Of a stretch of DNA of 64,000 bases, positions 49,060 through 60,775 are shown piece by piece. The notes below the pieces were generated by a model. That model was not told the DNA's origin and made no database searches. It saw nothing but the letters and a program-made list of their open reading frames with translations. Positions within the stretch are counted from its first letter, which is position 1. Each line of letters opens with the position of its first letter. The translations under genes and the position numbers were made by a program. The DNA comes from Nosema muscidifuracis (lineage: Eukaryota; Microsporidia; Nosematidae). The DNA is taken from assembly GCA_028335825.1 (NCBI GenBank), contig JAIOKI010000003.1, positions 1-64,000 of the forward strand. Reading direction: 5' to 3'.

Positions 49060-49889
49060 TAATAAAATCTTTTGTATTTTACATATATTTTCTAAATTCA
49101 GCAATATTTCTAGGTTCTTTAATTACACCAAAATATTTACAATCATCGAATTTTCTTTACTATATTTATAATAGTCAAAATTTAATAATTATATCTTTTT
49201 TTATTACTTGCATATATATTTCCCTACTTTTTTTCATTCTTGTTCCATATTATATAGCTTTCTTTGGAAATGATTATAGATTCATCAAATTGTATTTCTC
49301 AATAAAATTTTATGCTAATCATCATTTACTGAAAGATCTTTACTCAAATCAAACCAGTAATTTACTAAATCTGTATCTAATAAAAGAATCTTTGTTTCAA
49401 AATTATCATTAGAAATTACTGCTTAACATAATTAGGGTTTAATGATATAAAATTCCTCTACAGATGAATAATCTCAATCAAAAATAAATTTACTACATTC
49501 ATTCCCTTTTAATCACAATTTCTGTTTTTTAACAATCTTTCATTATTAATTCTAACAATATATGAGTCATAAGGTCATATTTCAACTATTTTACCCAAAT
49601 CCAATAATCTACCCTTGGAGTATTTATTACATCCAGTAAGATTCTCCTTCTTAGTTTCTCTTTAAACTCTTTTTCCTAATTTCGTCTATTTCCTCCTCCT
49701 TAGAAGTATTTCTGATAATAAAAATTTTCAAATTCCTAGAAGCTCTTTCAAAAATCTCTCTTCTCCAGCTTTCCTTTTAAACTCCATATAACTCTAACGT
49801 ATACATAATAATCTCTAGTTTTCTAAAATTATCCTGACCTCTTGGCCATAGTCATCTTTTGACAACTTAGTTTTTAGTATTGCCCCCAT
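49060..49889 (-). pseudogene. Decayed coding region, family not recognised
   Basis: An ATG at 49889 opens 24 codons (MGAILKTKLSKDDYGQEVRI and onward) before a stop. Purine-rich coding-like sequence then continues for about 800 bases in mixed frames. Phrases include IFERASRNLKIFIIRNTSKE, EEIDEIRKKSLK and PYDSYIVRINERLLKNRN. The charged, helical character and the length suggest either a dead host gene or the body of a mobile element. No diagnostic motif was found, so no family is assigned. Confidence 0.35.
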
Positions 49890-50120
49890 ATTAATGCTTA
49901 AATTTAATTTGAGTTATATAATAGAATATAACATTATCTTAAGTAAAAATTACTATTATAAAAGAAAAGCATCAAAATTTCAATCCAATAATTCATATTG
50001 CACACAATTAAATTTCTGCTTTTAGAGCATGAAAAAGATAAAAGAAGTTATTATTTTATGACACAAATTACTAAATACTGTATTTTTATTTAATAAATAG
50101 TTAAAATTAAAATAAATTGT

Positions 50121-50474
50121 TTAATTAACATTTCGTTTATAAACACACAACAATTTTTTAATATTTTTATGCTTAGGTTTTGTCATACTATTTTTAATAT
50201 CAGAAAACATTTCTTTATAAATATCGTATTCATATTTAGCATTATTTTCTTTTTGATAAATCTTCGAAAGGAATTCTTTTAAGCCAGAAATAATGTCATT
50301 AGAAGTATCATTTGATTTACTTTTAAAACTTTCGATGAATTTAAATAGCATAAATGTATCATTAGAAAAATTATCAGTGATTTTCTTCTCATACATCTCA
50401 CAGATTTCAAAATACATTAATAGATCAAAATATATGCTCGAAATATTATTATGATGATAAGTAATTTCATCCAT
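50121..50474 (-). CDS. Downstream frame, 117 residues, overlapping the secreted-protein gene
   Basis: The frame starts at ATG 50474 inside the sequence ATGGATGA, where the TGA ends the upstream frame (50467). The two overlap by eight bases and differ by one reading phase. The protein (MDEITYHHNNISSIYFDLLM and onward) is helical, acidic-to-basic, without signal peptide or TM, and ends in a basic tail (CVYKRNVN). Two readings are possible. It may be the C-terminal part of the same large secreted protein, cut off by a one-base indel, or a separate gene expressed by stop-start coupling. The first is more likely, because eukaryotic stop-start coupling is rare and the upstream gene already shows another one-base anomaly. 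Confidence 0.5.
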   Translation of the reverse strand: MDEITYHHNNISSIYFDLLMYFEICEMYEKKITDNFSNDTFMLFKFIESFKSKSNDTSNDIISGLKEFLSKIYQKENNAKYEYDIYKEMFSDIKNSMTKPKHKNIKKLLCVYKRNVN

Positions 50475-51731
50475 GATAAACTGAGAAAGTTTTTTTGTAA
50501 TATTCAGATTCGGAATTATATTTTCTCAATCTTAAATTAACGTAATCAAAGTTTATATTATTTTCACATTTTTCAACTAGACCTAAGGTGAATAGAATTT
50601 CATACATTATCAGATTTCTAGCTTTTCCTTTATTAGATAGAATACTTATTAAAATATCCTTGTATAGATCACTATCTTTTATAAGATAAAAAAATCTTAA
50701 AATAGTTTCAATATTTTCTATACTGTATTTTTGACAAGTTTTAAAGAAAAGCTTTATTTCTTCAAAAACATCTTCATCGATACAATTATGCTTTTTATTG
50801 TAAGAATTTTTTACATAATACTGCGTTTTTATATATAGTTTATTATTAAACAATCCCATTTGTAGGTTTTGATGGTCTTTTTTACTAGAGTTAGCTACAG
50901 ACTCAAAATACTCATAAGGATCATCTTGAACAAATACACCATTTTCATTAGATCTAGTTATTTTTCTGCAGTCATCAAATTTTCTTGCTCTTGACTTAAC
51001 TATATTATCTTCTCTATCAATATAAAGACAGGAAATATTTATTAATGATAATAATCGTAATATTTCGTTTATTTCTTTTCGCTTACAATAGTAGAATTTT
51101 TTTAAATAATATTCAACATATTTTTTGTAATTAAATGAATTTATGTCTATAGTGTATGTAATGCTTTTTTTATTATCTCGAATTAAACTAAAATTAAATT
51201 CAAGATTATCACAACACTTTGAATATTTTAGAAAATCAATTAAGAGTACAGAAGATCTATTATTTTTTACGTCTTCATTGTATACTAAATATGATTTAGT
51301 ATCTTCATTATCATTAATATAATGAGAAAAATCTGAAAGATTTCTCATTAAATTAAAGATTAAATCTTCATATTTAATAGTTTCTTTATTTTGTACAATA
51401 TAAAAGGACTTATTTTTATCTCTAAATCCGTAAACAATCTCAACAAGTTTTTTTTTGAATTCATCTTTCAAATTATTTTTTTCATCTAAGTACTTATTGA
51501 AGCTTATAGTAATTTCTTTTTCTAAGTCTCGTAATTCATCGTATCTTGTGATAACAATTTGTGCTTTACAGATCTTTATTACATGCATTGGAAGATTACA
51601 TTCTTCGTCTATAAATACAAAATCTCCTGAATCATTTTTTTCGAAATTATTTTAGATAAATCTTCTCGTATTTTATTTGTAAGATTAGATGTAGCAATTG
51701 ATATTAAATGTATTAAAGCAAAAAATTTCAT
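50467..51731 (-). CDS. Secreted protein, unknown family, with an apparent A-run frameshift near its N-terminus
   Basis: The natural start is ATG 51731: it follows a T-run and ACCCC (51732-51748) and encodes MKFFALIHLISIATS, a clear signal peptide. This frame hits a stop after about 40 codons. The next frame, open from before MHVIKICKA at 51588 down to 50467, carries the body of at least 373 residues. The switch lies at a run of seven A on the coding strand, about 51645; an eighth A would join the two. The body is Lys/Asn/Ile-rich, helical, with cysteines (CC, YYCKRKE, DDCRK) and no TM. It is followed in an overlapping phase by 50121-50474. Together they may have been one protein of about 530 residues. 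A sequencing homopolymer error is as likely as a true pseudogene. No domain is recognised. Confidence 0.6.
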
Positions 51732-51748
51732 GATGGGGTAAAAAATTT
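51732..51748 (-). promoter_or_regulatory. Start-proximal T-run plus ACCCC motif
   Basis: On the minus strand AAATTTTTTACCCCATC precedes the ATG at 51731. It is the clearest example of the motif in the window. It argues that translation begins here rather than at the internal ATG 51588. Confidence 0.6.
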
Positions 51749-51759
51749 CAAATTTATAT

Positions 51760-52970
51760 TTTTACAAATAAATAAATTTTTTTAGTAGAAAAATCGAAAA
51801 TATTGAAAATCATAGACAAGTTAAAAATGAAGAAATAAAGAATTCTTTTTTTGTATTGAAATTGAATAATTTTTAATTTAAAAACTATAAGAATATATTT
51901 TAGAAATATTTTATTGTAGTTAGAAAATAATAAATTTATCATATTAAATATATCAAACATTTATATATGACAGATACAGAGATAATAATTTTTAATGTGT
52001 CATCAGAATGCTTATAATTAAAGAAATTAAATTTTATAAATTCAAGATGTTTGATTGATAATGATAAATTAAAAATTACGTATTTAAATTCTGATTTTAT
52101 AATTTATAATTTATAATTTGAGACAATATAGATAATCCAATAAATTATATAACAATATTGATTGATAATTTAAATACTTTATTATTGTTAGAAGAGTAGA
52201 ATTTTATCTTCTATTTATAGTTGATTATACATAGATAAATTGATTGTTTCAAAGTATTGTACTAATATTAAACATATATTTAATATGAAGTGAGTAATTT
52301 CAAAAATATAATTTCGTAAATTAAATTAATATTTCACATTTCTAAAAATTACCAGCCAAAATTACAAATTCAATATTTAATAGGTATGAAGATTATGCAC
52401 ATAAAATGTTTCGTTATATCAAGAATTAACAAAGAAAATTGGAATGATCCTTAAACAATTTGTATATAATAAAAATTTTTGTTATCATCTTACGAAAAAC
52501 TAAGTAGTCATAAAAAAATTTATATATAATAATATAACATAACAAGATATTTTTTGTATTTTTTGTAAAGAAATTCATTTATTATGTTTCTTTTTCTTAA
52601 TGCTCTAAACTTATTATGAGCTACTTGCACATGAATTCTGTTGATGCAGAATTTATTAATTATTCTATATAATATAATTACTTAGTACTAAATGTCATCC
52701 GAACTGATTTTCTGAGAATACTCGTTATTATTCCAGATTTTGTTTTAAAAATACCTTTAGATCACTACTGTACTGTAACCATACATTCTTTGTAAATATT
52801 TTCAGTAATTTTATAAAATGTCAAATAAATTACCCCTTTATAGATTTCAATTAGATAAACAAAATAAAATAAAATAAACCCCAGACATACATATATTATT
52901 ACATATATAGACAAAGGGGACAATGTACCAATAGAAAAATTTATTGTCAATTCTTCAATTTATTTCGTAA
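51760..52970. other. AT-rich gap
   Basis: No gene recognised. The minus-strand frames at 51754-51960 and 52765-52950 lack a start motif and look like chance frames in T-rich DNA. Confidence 0.5.
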
Positions 52971-52979
52971 TGCAAAAGC

Positions 52980-55260
52980 TAAAACTTTTGATGTTGACTT
53001 ATTCAGTCAAGTTTTGTGTATATTCGTACTACTGAATTCTTAAATTGTAAATGAAGAGCAATACTTGCTAATTCATTATTTGTATAAGCTACATTATAGG
53101 CTTGTTTATGACACAATGGCAAGAATTGTATTATTTTATACTGTAAATGTCTCTATGTATCGATTGAAGTCTGATTGTATGCCATTTACTGGTATTTTAG
53201 ATTAAGATAATTTTGATGTTACTGAATTTTACTTACCAGATGGCAAAAGCTTCATCTTATTTGTGAATAAAAGATAGTCGTTGTTTGTGATAAACTACCT
53301 GATATTCAGAAAATCATGAACAAATATTTATATGTACATTGAAGTTGGTAAAATACTAAAGAAAATTTTAGAATTATATGACTCTAGAGATGTTAAAAAC
53401 AATTTATACAAACTATAGATCATGAATTTCTATAAAAGAATATCTGAAATATAAATATATCTATAGATTTCTATTCTTCAGAATAAATACTATATTGATA
53501 AAGAAGGTAACTCAAAAATTAATAATTGATAATCCATATAGTACTAAAAATACTATATCTAGTTTTTCTCACAGTTTAATATGATATATAATTAAACTGT
53601 TTATTTAGTCGTTAAGAATGTAATCTTGGTCATGAATTGATACCTGTTCTGCAGAATTAGCAATACAAAGAATGGCTATTTTTTTTATGTAATGTGTTTA
53701 GATCTATTATTATATGAATATTTTATAGTGTTATAAATACGATAATGACTCGACACGAGATAATTCACCATATTTTAAGGATCAGAAAGTATAAATATAA
53801 TGACTAGAATCATTTAATTATAGATATTTCATCTATATACAGTAAAACTAGGACCAAATTAGAAATTCATCATAGTATAAGTATAAATATTTGGTATATT
53901 GTTCGGGTACAAAGAATTGACTAGAAAGATTTATAATTACTTACTATCTCATGTAACAGAAATAGAAATAAAGACACTGAACTTTTTATTGAAGATTTAA
54001 TCTATAATCTTTTATGATAAAATTAAAACTATAAGGAGTAAAACAATAAAGACTTTGGTCTTAGTATTAAATTTAATATATTATATAAGAAAATTTTAAA
54101 ATTTAGAACTATCTTTCATCTAATATCCTCGTACTTATAAGAACAGTCGAAACAGGGTATGTCGTCTATCTATTTTCTATAAGAATCAAAGATTAAATGC
54201 AACAAATAAATGTGATTGAAATGAGATATAGAAGATAAAACATACCTATTCTAGAAATATAAATAAATAGAAAAGTTAAGGTATAGCAGATATTGATTGG
54301 TTAAATTGTTATTTATGCACTATATATAAAGATACTTGATTGACATATTATTAAGAAATATGGTGCGAATAAAATTTCGATTTTTATTTACAGTAATATT
54401 TGTTGTGACATATATGGATTTAACTAAGATAAAAAATTATTGTAAGTTAAGCAATTATTGACTTTTTGGATAACGATATTATATCATTAGATTGAAGTCT
54501 AGTATTTTTATACCCATATTTAGTAAAAAGTAAAAAAAAATTTAGTAAAATCAGAGAATAATGATGAGAGAAGTTCGTAAGTTTTAATTTTATGGCATAA
54601 ACTAATTGTAGATTATGATTTTTTACTAAGATAAAAAATAGTTCAAATTGTATTCTATTCAACTATGGATAGACTTCTTTTTATCAGATCTATGAGACAA
54701 CCAAGGTAAAATACAAATGATAGTTATAAATTGTACCTGTTTATAAATATTTTATTCACAAGATAATTATTCAATCTAAGGTTTGAAATTTCTAAAGAAT
54801 GTGATTTTCAAATCTAATTGATTCGATATTCTATCATAAGTAGACCATGAATGTTACCATTTATCAACAAAAAATTATTTGATAGTTCTAGTGAAATATA
54901 AATACACTACTACAGTCATATAAATTTTTGAGATTCTTTGGATCATTTTTACTGTATACCTATGATTAAAAAGATTTATTATTTAAGAAGTCATACAAAT
55001 TATATTTTTTGTTTGATTGGTTTGTTAAAGAGTTTCACAATACTATAAATAAGTTAAAACAATTCAACTAATTATAGAAGAATTTACCATGGATTGCAAA
55101 AAATGATAAGAAAATGTTTCTGTAACGAATAGCTTGATTGATGAGCATTTAAAATTTTATAGAGTTAATAAATTGTGCAAATTTGTTATTGAAGGTAAAT
55201 ATTGAAATTTATGTGAAAAATTTTAAAGATATGTATCAAAGAAAAGGAGTTTGATGAATA
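52980..55260 (+). mobile_element. MULE-like DNA transposon relic, copy 3, possibly with an insert
   Basis: DNA at about 53050-53230 closely resembles 25625-25800: shared phrases AGAGCAATACTTGCT, TTCATTATTT, and AAGTCTGATTGTATGC with CATTTACT. Near 55015-55070 the peptide VKEFHNTINKLKQFN fits the .E.FH..L position of the family. The distance between these landmarks is about 2 kb here, against about 0.5-0.7 kb in the other two copies, so some 1.3 kb of foreign or expanded sequence probably lies between (about 53.4-54.8 kb). That segment is coding-like in places but was not identified. Many stops. Terminal inverted repeats were not found. Confidence 0.4.
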
Positions 55261-55522
55261 ACTTATATTTTCATATTTCTTTATGATTAATTTAACTGAA
55301 GATCTATAACTTAAATAGTTTTCAGAATTGATATATCTCATTTTTATATCGATTTTGCTTCATATAATCATTAAGATTTACATACATATTCATTGACCAA
55401 TTCTTATAAAATAAAAAGACATTATGTTAATTAATCTTTTAAGTGATTACAATACTCAATTTTAGGCAGTATAATAATATATTTGTGAAATATACCACCC
55501 AATATAAATTGATGCAAAATAT

Positions 55523-56584
55523 TTAATTAAATATTCCAGATGATATTAAGTAGATTATCAAAGATATTATAATGATAAATGCACCAGTAAGACCGCATCC
55601 TAATTTCATTTTATTCTTCTTATTCTTAACAGAATATAATCCTAATAAGCTTATCAATACTATTCCTGTAACTGAAACAGGTACAACAGTATTTATATCG
55701 AAATCTTTAGTTTCAGTAGAATTTTCAACTGTAGAAATTTCTTCAATACTATGTAATCTTCTTCCATAATGAACAGGATCATGTCTAACAGATAAATCTT
55801 CAGGGCTTCTTATCATTAATTCAACATTCAATATTTTGCTAATTTCATTAAGTTGATTCTCAAAATCTTCGTTCTTACAATCTGATTGAATATCTCGACT
55901 TACAGCATCAGACAAACACTTCAAGTTGTTAAAACATTCGTCACGTAATTCATACGCACTGCATCTGACAGCATTTATATTAGAAGCATTATCACAAAGC
56001 TCTTCTAATTTTTTAAAAAAAATATCCTTGGCTTTATCGACATGTTTACCTACGTCATATTTTACCAGTTTTTTGTTTATCGGTCGATAATCGTATTTAT
56101 CACACCCTTCAATATACTTATCATCTGTATAAATGTTTTCAAAATCATATAATGTACATATTCTGTAAAACGATAAATAATCATAAGAATATTTTAAGCA
56201 AATTGGATCACAATTACATAACTTTCTAGTATAATGCTCCAAACATTTTGGTATTATACTGATTTCTCTTTTTTCAGAATCTTGAACATTTACGTTTTGT
56301 GTCATATTCTTACACATTTGTACCTTCGAAATTATAACATCAAATTTCCAATCAATAAATTTATCTATATATTCAAAATTAGCTTTTGTACTTGGGTTAA
56401 GTAATATTTCTGAAGTAGAATTTGTAGCAGCTACCTTGTTAGAAGAATTCAAATTATCAATTTCATGTGCTCCTAATCCTTCAATATTTTGATCTTCCGC
56501 TGCATCTTTATTAATTTCGTTTCGTTCTGGATTGTTAATAGCAAGAGAAACTTTGTTAGTATTGTTGGTATTAGGTATCTTCAT
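55523..56584 (-). CDS. Cysteine-rich two-TM membrane protein, intact family member
   Basis: A 353-residue protein. Residues 1-70 are hydrophilic and Asn/Ser-rich without a classical signal peptide. Cysteines follow at 91, 114, 123, 125, 129, 143 and 161 (motif KCLEHYTRKLCNCDPICL), then a second cluster at 197, 208, 217, 223 and 236 (motif CSAYELRDECFNNLKC, then SDCKNEDF). Two hydrophobic segments close the chain, at about 299-318 and 328-350, with a lysine-rich loop between. The regular cysteines suggest a disulphide-stabilised ectodomain; which side it faces is uncertain, since no N-terminal signal is visible. The start is supported by ACACCCA (GGGTG on the plus strand at 56595-56599) and an in-frame stop just upstream. 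Three decayed relatives lie at 30.3, 33.5 and 38.3 kb on the other strand. A lineage-specific family; the function is unknown. Confidence 0.85.
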   Translation of the reverse strand: MKIPNTNNTNKVSLAINNPERNEINKDAAEDQNIEGLGAHEIDNLNSSNKVAATNSTSEILLNPSTKANFEYIDKFIDWKFDVIISKVQMCKNMTQNVNVQDSEKREISIIPKCLEHYTRKLCNCDPICLKYSYDYLSFYRICTLYDFENIYTDDKYIEGCDKYDYRPINKKLVKYDVGKHVDKAKDIFFKKLEELCDNASNINAVRCSAYELRDECFNNLKCLSDAVSRDIQSDCKNEDFENQLNEISKILNVELMIRSPEDLSVRHDPVHYGRRLHSIEEISTVENSTETKDFDINTVVPVSVTGIVLISLLGLYSVKNKKNKMKLGCGLTGAFIIIISLIIYLISSGIFN

Positions 56585-56602
56585 TTTAAATTTTGGGTGT
56601 TA
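56585..56602 (-). promoter_or_regulatory. CACCC start-proximal motif
   Basis: On the minus strand AACACCCAAAATTTAAA precedes the ATG at 56584. The CCC core sits ten bases upstream. Confidence 0.5.
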
Positions 56603-57590
56603 TGTATTTATATAGTTTATTTTTAATTAATAGTATTTTAATTAAAATCTTATGATTTTAATCTAAAAGAATTGCATGAAAGTGATTTTTTAAAATATTT
56701 AAAAAATATTTTATATTGATATTACTTTTAATTTAAAAAAGTTATAAAATTTTAATTAAAACTTCATCTTACAATACTATAAAATACACTATGATTATAT
56801 AAACTAGATTTTTATCTAAATTTACTAAAATTTGTTATTTCTTTTCAGAATTACAATAGATGAATGGTATCTATCATAGAAAGATCCTACTTGCAGTTCT
56901 TTCTTTACATGTGTTCTCATCTATGATCGCAAGACATACTTTCAAGAATGTTCTTGAGAACTCTGATCTGTATATTTTTGTGGTAAGTAGTTACTAAGTT
57001 GTTAAATATAACTACAAAAGAAGTTATTTTGGTCTCACATTTACTTGATCTAAAATATTATCAATTATTGATTCAAGTATTTTTTATTAATCATTTTATC
57101 ATAAAATCAAATTTCACTACAATATACTTAAATTTAATTATATAGTTCGTTTCGATTTATAAAGTAATTAATTAAATTTTTATAAATTGATCAAATTTTA
57201 AATTAATATTAAATTCAAAATATTGTTAATAGTTCATAAATATTTAATATATGTAAAAATAAGTTTTGTGATAAATAACTTGAGAACAGTAGAAACGCAG
57301 ATGAAACACAAATATGATCAATTATTTTTTTATACAAATTTATTTCAATAATGACACTATTATTGGTTACAAGATATAAAATGTAACTCAAATTAAAAAG
57401 TTGAATAGAAGATGAGATTTTAATAAAGTACTCAGAGGAACTTTAGAAAGCTAAACTATGAACAAGAGTCATAAGAAATCTATAATAAAGATTAAAAAGA
57501 AGCAGACTTGTCAGAAGTTTAAATTGAAAAGATTGATGAATAAGTAATTGACAAAAAATATTAAATCATAAATATTTTGTTTTATATATA
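56603..57590. other. AT-rich gap with one purine-rich patch
   Basis: No intact gene. At about 56860-56990 the sequence is less AT-rich (phrases MNGIYHRKILLAVLSLHVFS on the plus strand, then an arginine- and glutamate-containing stretch). This could be the first exon-sized scrap of a dead secreted-protein gene. A lysine-rich patch occurs at about 57390-57540. Confidence 0.4.
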
Positions 57591-57599
57591 CTTAATGAC

Positions 57600-59250
57600 G
57601 TGTTGTTCTATACTTCTCTTAAAATGATAATTTTACCATTTTTTGTTTTAAATCATATATTCCTCCTTATCTAACAATATAGTCATTATGATAATATTTT
57701 ATTAAATCTTTCTTTACAATTTTAGTATTTGTTTATATGTTATATTTTTGGCAATATTTACTTCTTAAAAATGATATTCTCTTCATATCCTTTCATAAAA
57801 TTCTATCTAGACCTTCATATGCACTTTTTCTTGTAACAACTTATCATAAATATCATTCCAATGTGATACATTAGATTTTCAATCTTGTAATTTAAATTAT
57901 TTTCCTGACGTTGATCATTCATTTTTTTAAAAATAATTATTCCATTAAATTTATAACATAATTACTAAATTTCTATATAAAATTTGTTCTTTACTTTATG
58001 ATTAATAATTTTAATCTAATTAAAATTATTCAAGATTTACAATTCTTATTATAATAAAGATGGTTCTTTTTTCGAAAATATTAATTTTTCTTTTCCTCAT
58101 GTTTTTGTTAAAAATGACTAAAATAACAGGTTCGGTTAGTAGCTTATAAATTGATAAATATGTTGGATTTTTTTTGAAAGTTAACCCCAATTATTGTAAA
58201 ATTTTTATTTATAAAATTTATGATACGTTTATGTCGCAAAATTTACTTAAAAAATATTTAAGCATTTAATTTTATTGCTTCTTTCAATCTACACAAAAGA
58301 ACTTCTAAAGTAATTAGTCTTGTATTATAAGATCACCACAACTTCTTAATATCGCTTTCTTGATCAACATATTTTATATTTAATTTTTTTGACTTTCCTC
58401 TTGTAGTCATTCAATATTTAAATATATTTAAGATTATTAAGGTACTACAAGAAACTAGAATTATTTTTATTAATTAGATTATAAAGTTTTGAATGAAATA
58501 CTTCAACAACATTATTAGTTCTAACCAAAAAGTACATATTTTTTCTACTAAATATGGTCCTATAATATCTTTATACATATTTAATAAGCTTTCTACTTTT
58601 TCATTATAAATATTATATTAGGAAAATCCCACTGATTTATTGTCTAGAGAAGAGTTAATAAGATTAAAGACATTATCATCATTTTCGTTAGTTTTATTAG
58701 AAAGAAAACGATAGATCATAGGAAAACGCTATCCATTGAATCTTCATGTATAATATATACTTAATAAAAACTACTTAAAGAAAACTTAAAAATCTTCACT
58801 AAATCTAATTCTTTATTTAAGAAGGAACTTCTGCCATTAGGAAAATTTAATTCAGTAATATCAAAAATCAGGATTTAATACAAGTAAATTAAATTAAATC
58901 TATAAATAGATTCCTTTATATTATCAAATGATACATCTTGTCATTGTATAATAATCATAAATACTACAAGGATTCCAAAATTTTAATTACATAACTCATT
59001 TCTAAAAACAAAATGTGAATCAGCAAGTATAACTATTATAATACTCTTCATTTTATATTTCAAAATATTATTAAAAACATAGTGTGTATATAAACTCCAA
59101 CTGATTTAATAATTTAATCATTAGAGTGGTTAATCTGACATTATAAGTTACATTGGAGCATTTCCAGTATCTTTCTTTATAGGTCTTAGTCATCTATAAT
59201 TGAATTTAATTACTCCCAGTTTATACGAAAGAAATTCAATATATATTGAT
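57600..59250 (-). mobile_element. MULE-like DNA transposon relic, copy 2
   Basis: Reading on the minus strand from about 59.25 kb: ILADSHFVFRNEL near 59010, ITELNFPNGRSSFLNKELD near 58830, LLNMYKDIIGPYLVEKICTF near 58560, RTNNVVEVFHSKLYNLI near 58490, YVDQESDIKKLW near 58360, RLITLEVLLCRLKEAIKLN near 58290, and HWNDIYDKLLQEKV near 57855. The same order and spacing appear at 25.3-26.98 kb on the other strand, giving a common element of about 1.6 kb. RTNN..E.FH..L is the MULE-type signature; the assignment is tentative. The frame changes several times and stops are present. Ends and inverted repeats were not identified. Confidence 0.55.
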
Positions 59251-59259
59251 AATTTTTTT

Positions 59260-59640
59260 ATAAAAATCTTAGGGGGTTTTGGGAAATCACATTATACAAA
59301 TATATATACAATTTAAAGATATTTCCAAAATCAAAAATAATTTTCAAATCTAAAATCATGATAATAATATGGTAAACAAAAATGATTTAATAAATATTCT
59401 GAATAGTTTTACTATCATCTAATTTATATCTTTAAGGAAAAATATTAAATTATGTATTGTATATTATTTATATAATACTTAATAAATATATTTTTTTATT
59501 TATGTTATTTTAATTTATTCTTAATGATTCATTTTATTAATTAATTAATAATATATATGAGGCTGAAAAAAGACTTCTCTATCTTATTAATCTAATCATA
59601 AAATTATTTTTTAGACCCATAACATAAAAAAGACAACTTT
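59260..59640. other. AT-rich spacer
   Basis: Nothing recognised. Confidence 0.5.
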
Positions 59641-59649
59641 TTAGATCCC

Positions 59650-60055
59650 ATGGATAATAATTTAGAATACATCAAATAAAATCAAGATATAATTGAGTGA
59701 TTAGAGATCTATTCTAAGCTATGGAAGATCATTAAAAAAACATGTGAGATCTTTGGAATCAAGAAAGTAAACACTAATATATGATGATGACTTGTATCAG
59801 ATTAATGATATAGTCGTAGAAGAAGAAGTGGAGATATTTATAATAATCTTGAGTTTTTAAGAATAGAAGAAATACTGATAACTTTATAAACTCATTAAAA
59901 TTTACTTACTTTATTCTATCTATATTAAGATTATTGTTAATAGGTAAAATAAATCTAGTGAGATAGTAATAATGATCTTAAGAATTAGAGTTTTAGGTAT
60001 TATAAAGATATTAGCAGAATGAATGAATATTCTATAACATTAAATATACTTTTTT
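59650..60055 (+). pseudogene. Decayed gene with preserved CCC-ATG start
   Basis: ATCCCATGG at 59645-59653 has the local start motif directly before an ATG (MDNNLEYIK and onward). Coding-like sequence with frequent stops follows for about 400 bases, including LEIYSKLWKIIKKTCEIFGI and, in another phase, VVEEEVEIFIII. No family is recognised. The preserved motif suggests a real former gene rather than chance. Confidence 0.35.
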
Positions 60056-60775
60056 AATTCATTATTTCTATATTGTTAATATTTTTTCTGAATCGACTTA
60101 CTCCTCATTATAAATATAATAATTATATAATATTATCAAAATTTAAGGGAGTAAAATATATATCAGATATATGGAAATATAAAGATGTTAAAGAAACATT
60201 ATTTTTTTTCTAATTTTTAACCCATAAAATATTATTCTTACTTTTCTATATTTATAATTATAATATGGTAGTAACATGTAGATAAAAGATAGTGATTAAA
60301 TTTTATCAATTAAACCATAAAATCAGAAAATATAAAATTTTTATTAATTCATAAGAGATCAATCTTAGAATACTAAATAGTATTATTATAATAGATATTC
60401 ATGTATGATAAGTTAATACATTTTAATTTATATTATTATTATCTTTTAATTTAATTTCTTTTACATGGGGTAAAATAATAAATTATTTTAAAATTTTTAT
60501 TTATAAATTTCTTGATGATTAAATTAATTTATTCCATTACGGTATAAAAAGTCTCATATTAATACTTATATATTTTAATCTTCAAACAAATATGTTTTAT
60601 AATATAAGATGTATCTTAATGATAATATTCATACTTCCATGATTTAAGTCTATAGAGATGAATTAGAATAAAAATATGGCGTAGAAATGATATTCAAAAA
60701 TATAATAATTAAAAATAAATCTCTAATATTTATCAGATAATATAAGTATAAAAATGAAATTATCTCTTTTATTTT
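60056..60775. other. AT-rich gap
   Basis: Nothing recognised. Confidence 0.6.

Noticed and set aside
51455-51655. Plus-strand frame of 66 codons
   Set aside because: Antisense shadow of the secreted-protein gene on the minus strand.
54447-54662. Minus-strand frame of 71 codons
   Set aside because: It lies within the plus-strand transposon relic, with no start motif and no family.
55572-55769. Plus-strand frame of 65 codons
   Set aside because: Antisense shadow of the intact cysteine-rich gene.
57594-57606. Third copy of the GATGACGTGT motif
   Set aside because: Only about nine bases (TGACGTGTT) match and the context differs. Too weak to count with 2834 and 42010.
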